Assembly: GCF_013388355.1 (NCBI RefSeq)
Contig: NZ_CP058246.1
Coordinates: forward strand, 2,294,001-2,358,000
Direction: 5' to 3'
Source: Flavobacterium sp. LPB0248
GTDB lineage: Bacteria; Bacteroidota; Bacteroidia; Flavobacteriales; Flavobacteriaceae
Length of the DNA: 64,000 nt
Shown one piece after another: positions 25,637-34,056 of the stretch; position 1 is the stretch's first letter; each line of letters opens with the position of its first letter. Under the pieces are notes generated by a model. That model was not told the DNA's origin and searched no databases. It saw only the letters and a program-made list of their open reading frames with translations. The position numbers were made by a program, and so were the translations under genes.

Positions 25637-28108
25637 ATGAAAGAAGCTTTATCCAAAACCAAATCCTTTCTGCAATCTGATTCTTTTAAAAAATACGCCA
25701 AACGTTTTGGATATTTTATCTTGGGTTTAATTGCCATTCTTTTACTTGCCTGCGGAGGTTTGTCTATATACTTCAATCGAAATAAAGCCGAAATTATTGC
25801 TAAAGTCAATACCAAAATCAACGAAAATATAAATGGCAAATTTCATATTAGAGATTTTCATTATAAGTTTCTAACTGGTTTCCCCAATTTTACATTGGCG
25901 TTAAATGATGTCGAAATAAAAGACAATCAATGGCAGAGCCACAAACATACTTTGCTGAGAGCAAAAGAAATCGAAGCACGTTTGAACATTTTGAGTTTGT
26001 TGCAGCACGAAATCAACATTCATAAAATCTTAATCAACGACGCTGATATATATATTTATAAAGCCGAAAACGGTTATTCTAATGTCAATATTTTTAAACC
26101 GAAAAAGAAGAAAACACAAACCGAAAAAGAGAAACCCGAAACGACAATTGACGAAGTAAACCTCAACGATGTTCATGTTATTATTGACAATCATCTAGGT
26201 CATAAATTGTTTGATTTTGATGTGGCAAGTTTAGAATCTAAAGTAAATTATGGCGACAACAACTGGCAAACCAATCTGTATTTGAAAACCAAAATTAATA
26301 GTCTTGCCTTTAATACCGTTCACGGAAGTTTTGCTAAGGAAAAAGTTCTAGAAGGCAATTTTGATATTTCGTATGCCGAAGCCAATCAGAAAATAGATAT
26401 TAAAACCAAAGGACTTAAAATTGGTTCTGACGTTTTTGATATTGTCGCTTATTTTAATATCGGAAAAAACAATTCGCTTTTCGGAATCAATATCGGAACG
26501 GATATTTTATGGCGAAATGCTTCCAATTTATTATCGGCAAACATTAGTTCGAAACTCAATCAGTTTGACATCAAAAAACCAATTAAGGTAAATTGCGACA
26601 TTAAAGGCGATTTGAATGTAGAAGGCGATCCAAAAATTGTAGTTCAGGCAGACATTCGCGATAACGAAGTGAGTATTCCAGATGGTTTGTTTACCAATTG
26701 CAGTTTCAAAGGAATTTTTACTAACACTTTTAAACCCGAAAAGGAATCCAGCGATCCGAACTCGGCTATTATTTTAACCAATTTTAAAGCCGAATACGCA
26801 AGTATTCCGCTGACAATTGCACAAGCAGTTATCAATAATCTCGAAAAACCAATTGTCACAGGAGTTGTAAATTCTGATTTTGACATTTCGAAACTCAACG
26901 GAATGATGAACGAGAAAATACTTCATTTTGAAAGCGGTCATGCCAAAGCCAATTTGAAGTTTCAGTTTGACATTGTCGATTTGTACATCAATAAACCAAA
27001 ATTCACAGGAGATGTTGATATTGCTGATGCTACATTCGATTATATTCCGAAAAAGATTCATGCTGAAAAAACGGCTGTACAATTGTCTTTTACACAAGAA
27101 GCGCTTTACATTAAAAAAATAGCCTACAAACACAAAAAGAACATTATCCGCATTGATGGAAAAATCGATAATTTCTTAAATCTCTATTACGATGCACCCG
27201 AAAAAATGGTGGTAAACTGGAATATTTACTGTCCAAATATTGATGTAAAACAGTTTATAGGTGTTTTAGAAAATTCTCCGAAACAAAAAGTGACAGAGAA
27301 AAAACCAGTAAAAAAGAATGTCAATTTTACAAATCAGTTACGATCTGTAATAGAAAAATGTGCTGCTGTAATTAACCTCAAAGCCGATAAAATCACTTAC
27401 GGATCGCTTACTGCAACCAATACTCTGGCCACAATCCAGATGCTAGATTCGAAGATTTTGCTTAAAAACGGAACATTGCAGACTTCTGGCGGAAGCATAA
27501 CGTTTAGCGGTTCTGTACAACCAAGTGGCAACCAATATGTTTTTACTTCAAATGCGCAGGTAAACCGAGTTGATATTGCGAGTTTTTTAAGGTCTTTTAA
27601 TAATTTCGGAATCAAATCTTTCAGTCCAAAAAATATTCGTGGCCGATTAAGCAGCAATGCCAATGTTGCGGGTTTAATGAACAGTAAAGGCGATCTGATT
27701 GTGAATTCGATGAAAGGAAAACTAGATTTTAATGTCAATCAAGGTGCATTACTCAATTTTGAACCGATTATGAAAGTCGGCAAATTTGCTTTTCCGTTTC
27801 GCGATGTAGAGAATATCACTTTTAGCGATTTGTCTGGTTCGCTTAATCTGCGTGGAGAACAAGTCGATGTCAATAAACTTACCATAAGTTCGAGCGTCTT
27901 AAACTTTGACGTTGTCGGAATTTACTCTTTTGGCCGAGGCACCAATCTCGCCCTCACCATTCCGCTAAGAAACTCTAAAAACGACGCCAAACTCGCCACC
28001 AAAGAAGAACGAAAAGCCGTTCGCGAACGTGGTATTGTCCTGCATTTGATTGCTTATGATAATGAAGGAAAAATGAAGGTTAAGTGGGGGAAGAAGGATA
28101 AGGGATGA
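25637..28108 (+). CDS. AsmA-family protein
   Basis: 823 residues. One N-terminal membrane segment (FILGLIAILLLACGGLSIYF, about 26-46) is followed by the AsmA N-terminal beta-strand region (NINGKFHIRDFHYKFLTGFPNFTLALNDVEI). The rest is a long repetitive beta-groove with the AsmA_2/C-terminal part (NVNQGALLNFEPIMKVGKFAF, DLSGSLNLRGEQV). This family bridges the periplasm and moves phospholipid toward the outer membrane. Monocistronic, flanked by trxA (divergent) and a REP element. Confidence 0.88.
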   Translation: MKEALSKTKSFLQSDSFKKYAKRFGYFILGLIAILLLACGGLSIYFNRNKAEIIAKVNTKINENINGKFHIRDFHYKFLTGFPNFTLALNDVEIKDNQWQSHKHTLLRAKEIEARLNILSLLQHEINIHKILINDADIYIYKAENGYSNVNIFKPKKKKTQTEKEKPETTIDEVNLNDVHVIIDNHLGHKLFDFDVASLESKVNYGDNNWQTNLYLKTKINSLAFNTVHGSFAKEKVLEGNFDISYAEANQKIDIKTKGLKIGSDVFDIVAYFNIGKNNSLFGINIGTDILWRNASNLLSANISSKLNQFDIKKPIKVNCDIKGDLNVEGDPKIVVQADIRDNEVSIPDGLFTNCSFKGIFTNTFKPEKESSDPNSAIILTNFKAEYASIPLTIAQAVINNLEKPIVTGVVNSDFDISKLNGMMNEKILHFESGHAKANLKFQFDIVDLYINKPKFTGDVDIADATFDYIPKKIHAEKTAVQLSFTQEALYIKKIAYKHKKNIIRIDGKIDNFLNLYYDAPEKMVVNWNIYCPNIDVKQFIGVLENSPKQKVTEKKPVKKNVNFTNQLRSVIEKCAAVINLKADKITYGSLTATNTLATIQMLDSKILLKNGTLQTSGGSITFSGSVQPSGNQYVFTSNAQVNRVDIASFLRSFNNFGIKSFSPKNIRGRLSSNANVAGLMNSKGDLIVNSMKGKLDFNVNQGALLNFEPIMKVGKFAFPFRDVENITFSDLSGSLNLRGEQVDVNKLTISSSVLNFDVVGIYSFGRGTNLALTIPLRNSKNDAKLATKEERKAVRERGIVLHLIAYDNEGKMKVKWGKKDKG

Positions 28109-28137
28109 TTTCATTGCTTTGAGTGATTTCACATTTT

Positions 28138-28242
28138 TTTGTCATTCCGAGGAACGAGGAATCGCACTCGAAACTCGACAAAGATTGGAGAATTACTTTG
28201 CGGAAATACTAGTGTGATTCCTCGTTCCTCGGAATGACAAAA
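28138..28242. repeat. REP-like palindrome, family A (copy A3)
   Basis: TTTGTCATTCCGAGGAACGA and TCGTTCCTCGGAATGACAAA are near-perfect 20-bp arms; the interior contains GACAAAGATTGGAGAATTAC and CTAGTGTGATT, shared with the other copies. Confidence 0.88.
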
Positions 28243-28293
28243 CTTACTTAATAATTTATTCTTTACATTTAATGATCAACAAATAAGATTCAT

Positions 28294-28324
28294 AAAAAAG
28301 CCACTTTCCCAAGTGGCTTTTTCT
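28294..28324 (-). terminator. Terminator of the small gene at 28331
   Basis: On the minus strand AAAAGCCACTT/AAGTGGCTTTT with a short loop and T-run, seven bases after the gene. Confidence 0.85.
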
Positions 28325-28330
28325 CATTTC

Positions 28331-28564
28331 TTACTCAATCACCAAATAAGGATCAAGAATTTCGGCTAATTCATTTAACCAAAAGAAACCATCTTCAATA
28401 TTTACGGTTTCGGTTTTCATAAATCCATCTTCTCGTATTGCGTTTAACGCAATTAGGAAATTTACTTGCCTAATCGTTTTTGCCATACTTTTGGAATCAA
28501 TTGAATTGTTGAAGAATTCAGTCAACCTTAATTCGGTTTCTTTGGAAAGGGTTTTGGTACTCAT
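28331..28564 (-). CDS. Small conserved hypothetical protein (paralogue of 6729-6968)
   Basis: 77 residues: LSKETELRLTEFFNN, SMAKTIRQVNFLIAL and GFFWLNELAEILDPYL are shared with the 79-residue protein near 6.8 kb. It is soluble and helical, of unknown function. Unlike the first copy it has no XRE gene beside it. Its start codon overlaps the stop of a 41-codon GC-rich reading frame directly upstream (ATGA), so its translation may depend on that frame. Confidence 0.75.
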   Translation of the reverse strand: MSTKTLSKETELRLTEFFNNSIDSKSMAKTIRQVNFLIALNAIREDGFMKTETVNIEDGFFWLNELAEILDPYLVIE

Positions 28565-28686
28565 AAGTCTGAAAGTTTAGAGAGTATAAAACCCGCATGG
28601 GTTAGCTGCTCTACGCCTTTCAGAGCGTTGCGGTTGTTTCCAATACCGCCAGCATGCCATGCGGGCAGAAGTTTTGTCTTGTTCAT
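28561..28686 (-). CDS. Putative 41-residue small ORF in a GC-rich structured island
   Basis: An open frame from ATG at 28686 encodes 41 residues beginning MNKTKLLPAWHAGG and ending HAGFILSKLSDL, and stops within the start of the next gene (ATGA). Base composition (about half G+C) and codons such as CTG CCC differ sharply from the neighbours. The same DNA can fold: CCCGCATGG (28592-28600) pairs with CCATGCGGG (28657-28665), with two inner 5-bp hairpins. It could be a leader peptide, an inserted element, or a structured RNA without translation. I do not recognise it. Confidence 0.4.
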   Translation of the reverse strand: MNKTKLLPAWHAGGIGNNRNALKGVEQLTHAGFILSKLSDL

Positions 28687-28702
28687 ATTCTGAAAGTTTA
28701 GA
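28568..28702. repeat. GC-rich island flanked by 14-bp direct repeats
   Basis: TCTGAAAGTTTAGA occurs at 28568-28581 and again at 28689-28702, bounding 107 bp of GC-rich DNA that folds into a cloverleaf-like shape (9-bp outer stem, inner hairpins GCTCT/AGAGC and GCGGT/ACCGC). The direct repeats could be a target-site duplication. Confidence 0.6.
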
Positions 28703-28906
28703 ATTACAAACATACGAAACAAAACAATATATTGTAAGTTTTTTCTTTATTTTAAAAATAAAATACTATAAGTATATTTTCTCCAAATCGAAATTACAAA
28801 ATTGAAAAATAAATCAATTTAAAATTTCATAATATTTCCTTAACCTACTTGTCTTTTATCTTTAAAATCGATAAGTTTGAGAATGAATCATTAAATTTTA
28901 TTTGTT

Positions 28907-29221
28907 ATGAAAGTACAAATCAACACCGACAAAAACATTGAAGGAAGTGCAAGATTAGAAAGTTATTTTTCTGGAGAAGTAGAAAAAAGCTTAGACCGTT
29001 TTCAAGATAAAATTACTCGCGTAGAAATTCATTTTGGAGATGAAAATGGAGAAAAATTCAGCTTGCATGACAAAAAATGTGTGATTGAAGTTCGTCCTGT
29101 AAAACTACAGCCAATTACGGTTACAGAACACGCAGACACTCTAGAAAAAGCCTTTAGCGGTGCATTGGCCAAAGCTAAAAAAACATTGACGAGCACTTTC
29201 GAGAAGATAAAAGAACATTAA
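28907..29221 (+). CDS. Short ribosome hibernation-promoting factor (HPF/RaiA family)
   Basis: 104 residues with the beta-alpha-beta-beta-beta-alpha fold of the family: VQINTDKNIEGS, ITRVEIHFGDENGEK, KKCVIEVRPVKLQPITVTEHADTLEKAFSGALAKAKKTL. It lacks the long C-terminal dimerisation domain. Such proteins bind the 30S subunit and stop translation in resting cells. A strong hairpin terminator follows. Confidence 0.88.
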   Translation: MKVQINTDKNIEGSARLESYFSGEVEKSLDRFQDKITRVEIHFGDENGEKFSLHDKKCVIEVRPVKLQPITVTEHADTLEKAFSGALAKAKKTLTSTFEKIKEH

Positions 29222-29230
29222 TTTTTTTTA

Positions 29231-29368
29231 AACATATAAGTGATATAAGTTCATTTTAAGTTTACATCACAAAGCAACGAAGCCGTAAAGTAGTACTTTA
29301 CGGCTTCGCTTTTTTTATGGATCGTAGTAAGTAAAAATCTTAAATTACTTATATCACTTATATGGTTT
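29231..29368. repeat. Inverted pair ATATAAGTGATATAAGTT around the HPF terminator
   Basis: CATATAAGTGATATAAGTT at 29233-29251 is inverted as ACTTATATCACTTATATGG at 29345-29363. Single copies of the same unit occur at 30288-30305 and 34398-34418. Confidence 0.7.
29276..29318 (+). terminator. Terminator of the HPF gene
   Basis: CGAAGCCGTAAAGTA and its inverse TACTTTACGGCTTCG form a nearly perfect hairpin followed by T7. Confidence 0.9.
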
Positions 29369-29371
29369 ACT

Positions 29372-30031
29372 TTATTTAGGCAACGGTGCGCCAACTGCAA
29401 TATCGCAACGGTGACCTGGTTTTCCGTGTGGCGGATTCATTCCATCTGCTACCGTAGCTTCAGTACCTTCTGTGCTTAATAATGCTGGAACTGCGTTTGA
29501 TGCTGGCGGCGAAACCGTAAAGTTTTGTGTAACCGTTCCGCTTTGAGCTGGGTTTGAAGCTGCTGCTGTCGTTGTTGCTTTAGGCGAATTTAAAGGCGCT
29601 CCAACCGCAATATCGCATCTATGTCCTGGCTGTCCGTGTGGCGGATTCATTCCTTTTGCCACTTTAACAGGTGTAGTTGTTGTAGTCGTCACCATTTTCT
29701 GCTGATTCGGATTTACCTGAACGGTTTGTCCCTGAGTTGCCTGCACTTGCTGTGTCGGTGCAGAATTTAAAGGCGCTCCAACCGCAATATCGCAACGGTG
29801 TCCCGGCTGTCCGTGGGCAGGATTAATTCCTTTCGTATCGCTTAAAACTGTATTTGGGTTTGCAGCAGGAGTTTGCGCTACTGGCGCTGCGGGTTTTGTT
29901 GTATCTTTTGCAAGTCCTAATCTTACTAATTCTGAGGTTGCTGTACTTTCTTGCGGTTCTAATTCCTTTTTACAAGAAACAAAAAGTAAAGAAGTAACAG
30001 CTATTGAGCTTAGAAGTATTTTTGCCTTCAT
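29372..30031 (-). CDS. Lipoprotein with three HGQPGHRCDIAVGAPL-type repeats
   Basis: 219 residues from MKAKILLSS; an ATG nine codons earlier would push the signal sequence inward. Lipobox FVSC ends at Cys20. The mature protein is low-complexity (Pro/Ala/Thr/Gln) apart from three copies of a 20-residue unit at about 68-89, 127-148 and 197-217, each with invariant His, Cys and Asp in HGxPGHRCDIAVGAPL. The DNA of the units is also repeated. Invariant His-x3-GHRCD hints at metal, heme or redox chemistry at the envelope, but no function can be assigned. Confidence 0.8.
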   Translation of the reverse strand: MKAKILLSSIAVTSLLFVSCKKELEPQESTATSELVRLGLAKDTTKPAAPVAQTPAANPNTVLSDTKGINPAHGQPGHRCDIAVGAPLNSAPTQQVQATQGQTVQVNPNQQKMVTTTTTTPVKVAKGMNPPHGQPGHRCDIAVGAPLNSPKATTTAAASNPAQSGTVTQNFTVSPPASNAVPALLSTEGTEATVADGMNPPHGKPGHRCDIAVGAPLPK

Positions 30032-30140
30032 GACTGGGGTATTTTTATTGAGAATCAAATATAGTAGTTTTTTGAGAGATTAAGTGACATGAAGAATGTT
30101 AATGATAATTAAACACAAGATTTTAAATTGTTTTGATTTT

Positions 30141-30243
30141 ATGTCATCCTGAGGAACGAAGGATCACACACGGAGATCTACAAAGATTAGCGAATCTCTT
30201 TCCGGAGTTTCTAGTGTGATCCTTCGTTCCTCAGGATGACAAA
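30141..30243. repeat. REP-like palindrome, family A (copy A4)
   Basis: ATGTCATCCTGAGGAACGAA and TTCGTTCCTCAGGATGACAA arms; the interior has CTACAAAGATTAGCGAATCT and CTAGTGTGATC. The rest of the 30032-30346 gap has one ATATAAGTGATATAAG unit and no gene. Confidence 0.88.
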
Positions 30244-30346
30244 CAGTACTTTTATTATGCAAGTAGGAGCTTAAAAACTTCCATTTCCTTATATCACTTA
30301 TATGGTTCAAAAAAAATTATACCTTTAAACTCAAATACTATATCTC

Positions 30347-30835
30347 ATGAAAAAAACACTTTTACTCCTTTTGTTTGTTGCTTCTTTTGCCAATGCGCAA
30401 ACAGACAAAACCAAAATCAATCACACATTAGATGCTTGGCATAAAGCGGCTGCCGAAGTAAAATTTGATGCTTATTTTAATACATTGGCCGATGATGCAA
30501 TTTACATCGGAACTGATGCAACCGAAAATTGGACCAAAAAAGAATTTTCTGTTTGGGCAAAACCATTTTTTGACAAAGGAACTACATGGAATTTTAAAGC
30601 TTTAGAACGTCATATCTTTTTTGATAAATCAGGAAAAATTGCTTGGTTTGATGAATTATTAGATACGCAAATGAAAATCTGCCGCGGTTCTGGAGTTTTA
30701 ATAAAAGTGGGGAACGAATGGAAAATTCAGCATTATGTACTGTCAATGACAATTCCGAATGATGAAGTTGATGCCGTAACCAAAATAAAAGCACCAATTG
30801 AAGACGCTTTGATTGCAAAACTTCAGAAAAAATAA
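30347..30835 (+). CDS. Exported NTF2/SnoaL-like protein
   Basis: 162 residues. The signal peptide ends at FANAQ (residue 18). The mature domain (LDAWHKAAAEVKFDAYFNTLADDAIYIGTDATENWTKKEF...GKIAWFDELLDT...WKIQHYVLSM) has the cone-shaped NTF2-like fold of the DUF4440/SnoaL group. Members bind small ligands or act as enzymes; no substrate is apparent. Probably periplasmic and monocistronic, with a hairpin terminator downstream. Confidence 0.8.
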   Translation: MKKTLLLLLFVASFANAQTDKTKINHTLDAWHKAAAEVKFDAYFNTLADDAIYIGTDATENWTKKEFSVWAKPFFDKGTTWNFKALERHIFFDKSGKIAWFDELLDTQMKICRGSGVLIKVGNEWKIQHYVLSMTIPNDEVDAVTKIKAPIEDALIAKLQKK

Positions 30836-30884
30836 AACATTTTACGGTTTTCTTATTATAAACGTAACTTTTTGAGCACTTTAG

Positions 30885-30937
30885 AAGCACTGTTCGCCGA
30901 TTATTTTTAATTAATTCGGCAAAAACAGTGCTTTTTT
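30885..30937 (+). terminator. Terminator after the NTF2-like gene
   Basis: AAGCACTGTT pairs with AACAGTGCTT, with an inner GCCGA/TCGGC stem, then T6. Confidence 0.8.
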
Positions 30938-31052
30938 GTAACTTTAGAATAAGATACTGTCAAAAAAAGAACCTGTATTTTACAAATTTCACCAAAATAA
31001 AACCCACACCTCTATTTTTACAGCCTTCAAAACAGTAATCTTTATTTTTTTC

Positions 31053-31060
31053 TAACTTTG
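31053..31060 (+). promoter_or_regulatory. -7 element TAACTTTG of amtB
   Basis: It matches TAnnTTTG, 38 bp before the amtB start codon. Confidence 0.55.
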
Positions 31061-31098
31061 ACCCCAAAAAAAATAGGGTTAAACAAAGTATTTTAAAA

Positions 31099-32481
31099 AT
31101 GAAAATAGAAAAACGCTGGATTATTTCCTTTATTATGATTAGCGTCGTATGTACGATAGGGGCATTTTGGCCAACAGTTACAGAAAATAATTATGTTTTA
31201 TCAGAATTTGGAACTACAGATCATATCGTTCCTGCCGATGTTGCTTGGATGCTAACTTCGAGCTGTCTGGTTTTAATCATGACACCTGGATTGTCTTTCT
31301 TTTATGGTGGAATGGTTGGAAAGAAAAACGTTATTTCGACCATGCTTCAAAGTTTTATCTGTCTGGGCGTAGTTACGCTTTTATGGGTTGTTGTGGCGTT
31401 TAGTTTGGCTTTTGGAGAACCGGTTGGTTTTGGTTCTGGAGATCATTTTTATAGCTTTTTCGGAAATCCAACTACTTTTGCTTTTATGGATTATGTTGGC
31501 GTTCTGCCTCATAAACAATTGGCCAATACGATTCCGTTTATGCTTTTTGCTTTGTTTCAGATGAAATTTGCCATCATTTGCCCTGCAATTATTACGGGTT
31601 CATTTGCAGAACGCGTTCGTTTTATCTCTTATTTAGTTTTCATTAGTTTATTTACCATTTTTATATATGCTCCTTTATGTCATGCGGTTTGGTACCCAAC
31701 AGGTGTTTTAGGAAGTTATTTTGGAGTTAAAGATTTTGCAGGAGGAACTGTGGTGCACATGAGTTCTGGTTTTGCGGCTTTGGCTGGAGTTATTGTTTTA
31801 GGAAAAAGAAAAAACAGTCAGCATATTCCAACCAATATTCCGTTTGTATTATTAGGAACGGGAATGCTTTGGTTCGGCTGGTTCGGATTCAATGCTGGAT
31901 CTGCTCTTGCAGCCAACGGAACTGCTGCCATGGCTTTTGCTACAACTACAACATCGTCTGCCGCAGCGATGCTAACTTGGATTTTCTTTGACAGAATGAA
32001 CGGAAGAAAAGTTTCTGCTCTAGGCGCCTGTATTGGTGCTGTTGTTGGCCTTGTCGCGATTACACCAGCTGCAGGATTTGTTTCGGTCCCAGAAAGTATG
32101 TTCTTCGGTTTCATTACAGCGTTGGTTTCTAACACGGCTGTAAATTGTAAATACTCTAAAAAGTTCGATGATACACTTGACGTTTTTGCTTGTCACGGTG
32201 TCGGCGGAATTATGGGAATGATCTTAACTGCTATTTTCGCTCACGGCGAAGATGCAAGTTTACTTCACGGCGGATGGAATGTTTTTGGACATCACATGAT
32301 GGCATTGGTTCTAGTTTCGATCTTTACTTTCTTCGGCGCTTATTTCTTATTTAAAGTAACCAATTTCATTATTCCACTAAGAGTTTCAGAAGAATCAGAA
32401 CACATCGGATTGGATTTATCTCAGCACGATGAATCTCTTGATCCAAAAGCGCAGCCAATTACTGAACCTCATTATGGATAA
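31099..32481 (+). CDS. amtB: Ammonium transporter
   Basis: 460 residues, polytopic (about 11-12 membrane segments). Conserved Amt features: LVLIMTPGLSFFYGGMVGKKN, FDFAGGTVVHMSSG-type segment (KDFAGGTVVHMSSGFAALAG), WFGWFGFNAGSA, and the pore histidines in CHAVWYP and FACHGVGGIMG. It conducts ammonium into the cell. No glnK (PII) gene is adjacent, which is unusual for amtB. Single gene. Confidence 0.93.
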   Translation: MKIEKRWIISFIMISVVCTIGAFWPTVTENNYVLSEFGTTDHIVPADVAWMLTSSCLVLIMTPGLSFFYGGMVGKKNVISTMLQSFICLGVVTLLWVVVAFSLAFGEPVGFGSGDHFYSFFGNPTTFAFMDYVGVLPHKQLANTIPFMLFALFQMKFAIICPAIITGSFAERVRFISYLVFISLFTIFIYAPLCHAVWYPTGVLGSYFGVKDFAGGTVVHMSSGFAALAGVIVLGKRKNSQHIPTNIPFVLLGTGMLWFGWFGFNAGSALAANGTAAMAFATTTTSSAAAMLTWIFFDRMNGRKVSALGACIGAVVGLVAITPAAGFVSVPESMFFGFITALVSNTAVNCKYSKKFDDTLDVFACHGVGGIMGMILTAIFAHGEDASLLHGGWNVFGHHMMALVLVSIFTFFGAYFLFKVTNFIIPLRVSEESEHIGLDLSQHDESLDPKAQPITEPHYG

Positions 32482-32490
32482 TTTTTTTTC

Positions 32491-32541
32491 GCCACGAATT
32501 CACAAATTTTATTTTTAAAATAATTCGTGAATTCGTGGCTG
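32491..32541. repeat. Short family C palindrome
   Basis: GCCACGAATTCACAAATTTT is inverted as AATTCGTGAATTCGTGGC. Located between amtB and trmB and may also act as amtB terminator. Confidence 0.75.
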
Positions 32542-32589
32542 AAAAAAACATTTAAACCGACTTACGCCGTTTCATTCGTTTATATTCCT

Positions 32590-32597
32590 TAATTTTG
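32590..32597 (+). promoter_or_regulatory. -7 element TAATTTTG of trmB
   Basis: It matches TAnnTTTG. It covers a TTG codon at 32595 that is in frame with trmB, so that codon cannot be the start if this promoter is used. Confidence 0.5.
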
Positions 32598-32615
32598 CCG
32601 AAAATTTTTGTAAAA

Positions 32616-33293
32616 GTGGGAAGTAAAAATAAACTAAAAAGATTCAGAGAGAACGAAACATTTCAAAACGTTTTTCAACCAACCAGAGAAGAAGTTGTAG
32701 GCGATTTAATGCCTTTAAAAGGAAAATGGAATTCTGATTTCTTTAAAAATGATAATCCATTAGTTTTAGAGTTAGGATGCGGAAAGGGAGAATATTCTGT
32801 TGGATTAGCTGAAAAATACCCAGACAAAAATTTTATCGGAATTGATATTAAAGGCGCTCGTTTCTGGCGTGGTGCTAAAACTGCTGTAGAAGACGGACTT
32901 CATAATGTTGCTTTTGTTCGTACTCAAATCGAATTAATCAATCATATTTTTGCTGAAGGCGAAGTAGACGAAATCTGGATTACTTTCCCAGATCCGCAGA
33001 TCAAATACAAAAGAACGAAACACAGAATGACGAATTCTGAGTTCTTGAAATTGTACAAAAAAATCCTGAAAAAAGACGGTGTTGTAAATCTTAAAACCGA
33101 TAGCGAATTTATGCACGGTTATACTCTTGGATTGCTTCACGGAGAAGGTCACGAAGTTTTATACGCGAATCATAACGTATATAAAAACGAAGGAAGCCCA
33201 GAAGTTGTGACTTCTATCCAGACTTTTTACGAAAAACAATATTTAGAAATTAATAAGGCAATTACGTATATTCGTTTCAAAATTAAAGACTAA
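32616..33293 (+). CDS. trmB: tRNA (guanine(46)-N7)-methyltransferase
   Basis: 225 residues from a GTG start giving MGSKNKLKRFRENETF, the usual N-terminus in this group; an in-frame TTG at 32595 lies inside the probable -7 box. The SAM-binding motif is LELGCGKGEYSVGLAEKYPDKNFIGIDIKGARFWRGAK. Downstream TrmB motifs are IWITFPDPQIKYKRTKHRMT and LKTDSEFMHGYTLG. It forms m7G46 in the tRNA variable loop. Confidence 0.92.
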   Translation: MGSKNKLKRFRENETFQNVFQPTREEVVGDLMPLKGKWNSDFFKNDNPLVLELGCGKGEYSVGLAEKYPDKNFIGIDIKGARFWRGAKTAVEDGLHNVAFVRTQIELINHIFAEGEVDEIWITFPDPQIKYKRTKHRMTNSEFLKLYKKILKKDGVVNLKTDSEFMHGYTLGLLHGEGHEVLYANHNVYKNEGSPEVVTSIQTFYEKQYLEINKAITYIRFKIKD

Positions 33294-33334
33294 CTTTAAT
33301 TTTGAAGCCTTTATCTAACCGATTTAATAACTAA

Positions 33335-33973
33335 ATGATCTACCTTACTCCCCTAATTTCAGGTTTTATTGCCGCTGCCATTGGAACTATTCCGCCTGGA
33401 TTGCTCAATATGACGGCTGCCAAAATAAAAATGAAAGAAGGGAAAAAGAATGCTCTGTCATTTGTAATTGGTGCGGTTTTAATTATTTTTTTTCAGGCTT
33501 ACATTGCTGTATTGTTTGCTCGTGTGATAGACAATCGTCCAGATGTTGTAATATTATTGCGCGAAGCTGGTTTTGTCATTTTTTCGATTTTAACCATTTA
33601 TTTTTTCTTTTTTGCGAAAGATCCAATAGCAAAGAAAAAAACGAAACTAAAGAAAACCAGCAAAAAAAGCAGTTTCTTCCTCGGAATGCTACTTTCTGGA
33701 CTAAACTTCTTTCCTATTCCTTATTATGTTGTAATAAGTGTAACGCTTGCTTCGTATCATCTTTTTGTATTCGAAAATACAATTATTTTAACCTTTGTAT
33801 TAGGCTCGGTTCTTGGAGCTTTTGCAATTTTGTATAGCTATATTGCCTTCTTTGGAAGAATAGAAAAGAAAACCGATTACTTCATGCGAAACATGAATAC
33901 CATTATCGGAACCATAACTGGATTAGTCGCTGTAGCAGCACTTTTTAATATCCTGAATTACTACTTCGGATAA
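33335..33973 (+). CDS. LysE-family translocator
   Basis: 212 residues with six hydrophobic segments; the first carries ISGFIAAAIGTIPPGLLNMTAAKIKMKEGKKNAL, typical of LysE/RhtB exporters. A Lys-rich cytoplasmic loop (KKKTKLKKTSKKSS) follows the third segment. Probably exports an amino acid or analogue; substrate unknown. Confidence 0.82.
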   Translation: MIYLTPLISGFIAAAIGTIPPGLLNMTAAKIKMKEGKKNALSFVIGAVLIIFFQAYIAVLFARVIDNRPDVVILLREAGFVIFSILTIYFFFFAKDPIAKKKTKLKKTSKKSSFFLGMLLSGLNFFPIPYYVVISVTLASYHLFVFENTIILTFVLGSVLGAFAILYSYIAFFGRIEKKTDYFMRNMNTIIGTITGLVAVAALFNILNYYFG

Positions 33974-34056
33974 ATAAAATTAACCATTAAGAGATTAAGA
34001 AAAATTAAGTTTTTATCTTTATTAACTTCATATCTTAATGGTATAAATATTTTAAA

